Shown in pieces: positions 14,427-17,219 of a DNA stretch of 17,219 nucleotides (positions are counted from its first letter, which is position 1; each line of letters begins with the position of its first letter). Source of the DNA: Cyanobacteria bacterium UBA2566 (lineage in GTDB: Bacteria; Cyanobacteriota; Cyanobacteriia; Cyanobacteriales; Desertifilaceae). The DNA is taken from the NCBI GenBank assembly GCA_002340255.1, contig DDLS01000086.1, positions 1 through 17,219 on the forward strand, in the 5' to 3' direction. The notes under the pieces were generated by a model. It was not told the origin of the DNA and searched no databases. It saw only the letters and a program-made list of their open reading frames with translations. A program made the position numbers and the translations under genes.

Positions 14427-15434
14427 TTACAATAAATCTTGGTTGCGCTGTAAGGCTCGTTTCAAGTAATCCAAGGCTTCTTCTAATTTCTTGATTTTCT
14501 CCTCATTCTCTTTTTTATTGTACATCAATTCATCCCGTTCATCTTCTAGAGCGCGAATGCCTTGCCGTTGTTCTTTGATAATTTCTTGAGCTAACCGGAT
14601 ATCTTTCTGGATAAAAATTAGCTCTTTCATTACCACTTCTAACTTGGCGGCTTCATTAATCGCAGTGGTGGGAGATTGGGCAAATAATGACCCCAAGCCT
14701 ACTCCTGAACCTGCGCCCAAGATGGCTCCACCACCGGCAATAACAGCAGCACCACCTGCCATTCCGAAGCCTCCAGCAGCGATCGCCCCTCCACCTAAAA
14801 ACGCCAATACCGAAGAAACTGCCGCCGCTCCTGACAAACCAGGGGCAATAATGGGGGCAAGAATACCTGCAATAATGGGGGTTCCCAATGCAGCAACTGC
14901 GGCTAAAACCACAGCTCCGACTGCCCCCGTAATCCAGGGATTAAATCCTCCCTTAATCCCGTCAACCGCTTCTTTGTGGTGAGATTGAAAGCGTTTAACA
15001 CATTGGGAATCTAGATTCAACAGTTGGGCAAAGGATTTAAGCTGATCTTCAATCAGGTTTGAATTTGTAAACTTTAAACCCTTGAACTGCCCATCCCTCG
15101 CCTCTCCAATGATAGGATAATAGGGGGCAAATAGAGTTAATTCTAATAAAATCAAATAGAGTGAAAATTTATGTTCAACTTCTTGGGCTTGTTCTCTAGC
15201 CTTGGCTTTCAAGTGGTCGAAATTAGTTATTAGTTCTACAATGTCTGTAGAGAGATTAGTCGGTTTCTGATTTTGCAAGATAAGATTCATGGAATCTCGC
15301 CATTTTTCCAGCCAAATGATCTTTAACCGCTTTTTGTTTTTATCGTCCTCTAGTTTAATATCTGTGAGTACTAAATTGTACTCTAAGCTATACATCAGTT
15401 GGGTTTGGGATGGAGTTAATCCAAATTCTTGCAT
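14427..15434 (-). CDS. Unknown protein with Gly/Ala-rich membrane stretch and coiled coil
   Basis: I do not recognise the family. The 335-residue product has three clear parts. The helical N-terminal region (about 1-160) contains a hydrophobic patch, FSLYLILLELTLFAPYYPI (90-108). A very long Gly/Ala-rich hydrophobic stretch (about 163-252) has repeated small-residue patterns such as GGGAIAAGGFGMAGGAAVIA. The charged coiled coil (about 262-332) ends at the C-terminus. The middle part could form three or four closely packed membrane helices of the glycine-zipper kind, as in some pore-forming or membrane-inserting proteins. No enzymatic motif is visible. It is the first gene of a probable two-gene operon and lies just after the terminator of the vWA gene, so it must have its own promoter. 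Confidence 0.82.
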   Translation of the reverse strand: MQEFGLTPSQTQLMYSLEYNLVLTDIKLEDDKNKKRLKIIWLEKWRDSMNLILQNQKPTNLSTDIVELITNFDHLKAKAREQAQEVEHKFSLYLILLELTLFAPYYPIIGEARDGQFKGLKFTNSNLIEDQLKSFAQLLNLDSQCVKRFQSHHKEAVDGIKGGFNPWITGAVGAVVLAAVAALGTPIIAGILAPIIAPGLSGAAAVSSVLAFLGGGAIAAGGFGMAGGAAVIAGGGAILGAGSGVGLGSLFAQSPTTAINEAAKLEVVMKELIFIQKDIRLAQEIIKEQRQGIRALEDERDELMYNKKENEEKIKKLEEALDYLKRALQRNQDLL

Positions 15435-15483
15435 AACCGTGACTTAGGCAAATTGAATCACTTATGGCTACTTTATCACGGTA

Positions 15484-15512
15484 ATTTAAGGAACAGAAAG
15501 TAAATGTTACAA
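15484..15512 (-). promoter_or_regulatory. Possible promoter of the unknown two-gene operon
   Basis: On the minus strand TTGTAA (15507-15512) and TTAAAT (15484-15489) are 17 bases apart, each matching consensus at four of six positions. It sits between the upstream terminator and the first gene, where a promoter is needed. The match itself is weak. Confidence 0.3.
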
Positions 15513-15528
15513 AATATCATAACAACAT

Positions 15529-15560
15529 AAAAAAACCTCCCCAGTGAATAGGGAGGTTTT
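15529..15560 (-). terminator. Intrinsic terminator of the vWA gene
   Basis: AAAACCTCCC (15532-15541) and GGGAGGTTTT (15551-15560) form a perfect 10-bp stem around nine bases. On the minus strand the stem is followed by a run of T (15529-15535 complemented). It begins three bases after the stop codon of the gene at 15564. Confidence 0.9.
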
Positions 15561-15563
15561 AAT

Positions 15564-17003
15564 TCAATCTTGACGCACCGGTAGAGCAGTTTCGAGGATT
15601 TCCATCAACAGCTCTAACCGAGAGGGACGAGACAACAGAGGTACTAGGTTGGGTAGAGAGTAGTAGTCGCCTTTAAAGGTAAAGGTTTCTACAGGCATCT
15701 TATTTTTCTTTAACTGTGTTTCCACCCAGTCATAGCTAGAATTCACTCGCACAATAATTACATTGGGGAGAATCTGCATGGTTTGACGATAGTAATCCAA
15801 AGCATCCACAAAGTAGGGAGAGCTGTTTTCTCCTTCGTCAGTCACCAAGATGATTTGTTCTACCCGTTGACGGTTGCGCCGCATGGCTTCCACACCACAG
15901 CCGATACTGGTTCCACCTCCAGCGTTAATGTGCTTAAAGGCTTTTTCCCAGTCGGTGAGTTCTTTGCCTTGGGCTTTGACGGCATAGGGGACGGTATCAA
16001 AAGCGTAGACAAATAAATCAGCCGTGGTAATGCCGGAAATCAAGGCAGCAAGCTGCTTACCGACTTCGATCGCGCGATGCATAGAGCCAGACTTGTCCAC
16101 AAGTAAAGCCGTCGGTTTAACAATGCTGCCCCGTTTCTTCACTTGGGTGTTGGCGATCGCCTCTAGCTTCGCGATCGTTTCCACATCCAGTTCCGTAGCA
16201 TCCGATGCCACTTGCGCCTTCAGTGCTGAAACCCGATTCGCCTTTTGTGCCGCTTCGAGCTTCTCATCAATCAGCGCCTTCACCTCCGGATGATCCATCG
16301 CTCCCCGTTGTTTCAGAGAGTTCAAGTTATTGATCGTCTCTTGAGGCGACATAGAATGAATCAGTGCCACCAACACCGTCGGTGTAACTTGTTTAACTGC
16401 ACCAATCGCAATAGTATAGGGAATACCGTGCTTCACAATCAGTTGCGCTTGCTCTGCGGGAGTTGCCGCCTTTGCCACTTGCTTGAGGGCAAACGCTAAA
16501 CTATCCTCTGGCGGATTATCCTTAAACAACACCGCATTCGCCCGTTCATTGGGCTTAATGTGCAAGGTAGCATACAGATGCTTCATCGCTGTTCGACCTC
16601 GCAGAGCCGCGCGGTCGAACAGCTTTGGGTTGCCTTCCCGCTTGCGCAGATAGCGAGTCACTGCCGTCCGCGCACACCGAGGTACTTTATTTTGAAATTG
16701 CTTCATAAAGTCCACCACCCGCGCTACTTGGTAAGGTGGGAACTGTTGCAACATCACAAAGCCAGCGCTACGGTGTTCGGGCAGTTGGCTCGTGAGCAAA
16801 GAACCCACAAATACTTCCTTATGGTCGCGCACATCCCCATTGTGCTGATACCATACGGCCAAGTGACCATAAAAAATCGGGTCAAGTTGCACTAAAAGAT
16901 CATGGAGTTCAGCCACTTCTTGCAATTTCCGGTGGGGAGTGGTGAGCAAGGAGTTGAGCATCTCCAAACGCAGATCTTGTTCTGCGTTTTTCACTTTTGC
17001 CAT
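15564..17003 (-). CDS. Ro60/TROVE-like protein with von Willebrand A domain
   Basis: The product has 479 residues. Residues 1 to about 285 are almost all helical and resemble a HEAT-like solenoid, with basic stretches (TRYLRKREGNPKLFDRAALRGRT). The C-terminal part (about 297-470) is a von Willebrand A domain with a complete MIDAS: DKSGSM (Asp303, Ser305, Ser307), AGGGTS (Thr365) and VTDEGE (Asp389). Helical solenoid plus vWA is the plan of Ro60 and bacterial Rsr, ring-shaped proteins that bind Y RNAs and misfolded RNA and assist RNA turnover. Sequence similarity to TROVE domains is not obvious to me, so the family is inferred from architecture. It is cytoplasmic by composition. AGGAG lies eight bases before the ATG, fixing the start. 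A strong terminator follows. It may instead be a vWA protein of unrelated function. Confidence 0.85.
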   Translation of the reverse strand: MAKVKNAEQDLRLEMLNSLLTTPHRKLQEVAELHDLLVQLDPIFYGHLAVWYQHNGDVRDHKEVFVGSLLTSQLPEHRSAGFVMLQQFPPYQVARVVDFMKQFQNKVPRCARTAVTRYLRKREGNPKLFDRAALRGRTAMKHLYATLHIKPNERANAVLFKDNPPEDSLAFALKQVAKAATPAEQAQLIVKHGIPYTIAIGAVKQVTPTVLVALIHSMSPQETINNLNSLKQRGAMDHPEVKALIDEKLEAAQKANRVSALKAQVASDATELDVETIAKLEAIANTQVKKRGSIVKPTALLVDKSGSMHRAIEVGKQLAALISGITTADLFVYAFDTVPYAVKAQGKELTDWEKAFKHINAGGGTSIGCGVEAMRRNRQRVEQIILVTDEGENSSPYFVDALDYYRQTMQILPNVIIVRVNSSYDWVETQLKKNKMPVETFTFKGDYYSLPNLVPLLSRPSRLELLMEILETALPVRQD

Positions 17004-17061
17004 GGTTCATCTCCTAGACATATAAGATAAACTTTTGTAGGTAATTCGTATAAACTGGTGG

Positions 17062-17178
17062 CTAGAAACCGGGTTGCTAAGAATAAGATTACCGCACAAG
17101 TTCAAATCGCTTTTTCTGCCTGCTAATATCGGTTTAGGCTCGCAGCGTACAACTCCAAGTACGCACCGGTTTAGTTGG
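17062..17178 (-). ncRNA. Candidate structured RNA or leader upstream of the Ro-like gene
   Basis: On the minus strand AAACCGG (17172-17166) can pair with CCGGTTT (17072-17066), closing about 107 bases end to end. CT/AG pairs extend the stem past a two-base bulge. Inside, GCGTAC pairs with GTACGC around eight bases (17145-17164), and GCCTAA...TTAGCAGGC can form a bulged hairpin with a seven-base loop. Y RNAs likewise bring both ends together in a bulged stem, with internal hairpins. No terminator follows, so it could equally be part of the 5' leader of the vWA gene. This is inference from pairing by eye. Confidence 0.3.
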
Positions 17179-17184
17179 TGGAGA

Positions 17185-17213
17185 AGTATGTAGGCGACCT
17201 CAAGGGGTGACAA
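17185..17213 (-). promoter_or_regulatory. Possible promoter for the structured region and vWA gene
   Basis: On the minus strand TTGTCA (17208-17213) and CATACT (17185-17190) are 17 bases apart, matching consensus at five and four of six positions. The predicted start near 17178 would lie just before the closing stem of the candidate RNA. Confidence 0.4.
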
Positions 17214-17219
17214 GGTAGC

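Noticed and set aside
14644..14982. Plus-strand Pro/Ala-rich frame
   Set aside because: It is the complement of the Gly/Ala-rich codons of the minus-strand gene. Its composition is explained fully by that overlap.
17096..17112. GTTCAAATC resembling a tRNA T-loop on the plus strand
   Set aside because: The flanking bases do not pair into a T-stem, and no acceptor or anticodon stem is present.
17201..17219. GGGTGACAAGGTAGC resembles the 3' end of 16S rRNA
   Set aside because: The similarity covers a dozen bases only. The neighbouring sequence does not match the conserved 16S 3' region, so chance is more likely, although the window ends here.
1..17219. CRISPR array
   Set aside because: No regularly spaced repeats of 23-40 bases were seen. 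The repeated GCGATCGC words are scattered HIP1 sites.

Overview
The window comes from a cyanobacterium. GCGATCGC (HIP1), a palindrome greatly over-represented in many cyanobacterial genomes, occurs about twenty times. Several proteins look like typical cyanobacterial family members, including the TIGR04168-type phosphoesterase, the NurA-domain protein, the Cache hybrid histidine kinase and the VanZ-like protein. The base composition is moderate and intergenic heptamer-like repeats fit a filamentous species, but species and genus cannot be read from this sequence.

Left end (1-1870). This is a scrapyard of mobile DNA around one membrane protein. An IS5-type element has kept both terminal inverted repeats and only the C-terminal half of its transposase. 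Next comes a four-segment membrane protein of unknown function. After it, a HicB-like antitoxin stub is cut off after about 20 codons and joined to the tail and right-end hairpin of an IS200/IS605 element.

Left-centre (1870-8760). A HAD-type hydrolase and a NurA-domain nuclease form a plus-strand pair. They are followed by a six-unit TPR protein, which converges on xseB. The xseA gene lies upstream of xseB on the minus strand, separated from it by 335 bp. Divergent from xseA is a plus-strand run of an SPFH/band-7 membrane protein, an 86-residue unknown protein and a VanZ-like protein. A small cupin converges on the last of these.

Right-centre (8790-12870). A tRNA-Ser(UGA) lies two bases downstream of a TIGR04168-type metallophosphoesterase on the minus strand. 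Further upstream is a 938-residue hybrid sensor kinase (Cache, HAMP, HisKA, HATPase, REC) with a recognisable sigma-70-type promoter.

Right end (13092-17219). This is the least explained part. Two minus-strand genes of unknown family form a likely operon. One protein has a long Gly/Ala-rich membrane stretch plus a coiled coil. The other has spaced His/Asp motifs that vaguely recall YdjM/DUF457 membrane hydrolases. Upstream, beyond a clear intrinsic terminator, is a protein with an alpha-helical N-terminal region and a von Willebrand A domain with an intact MIDAS, an architecture like the Ro60/Rsr RNA-binding proteins. Just upstream of it lies a sequence that can form an end-to-end closing stem with internal hairpins, preceded by a promoter-like pair. 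A Y-RNA-like transcript or a structured leader there is the most interesting testable idea in the window.
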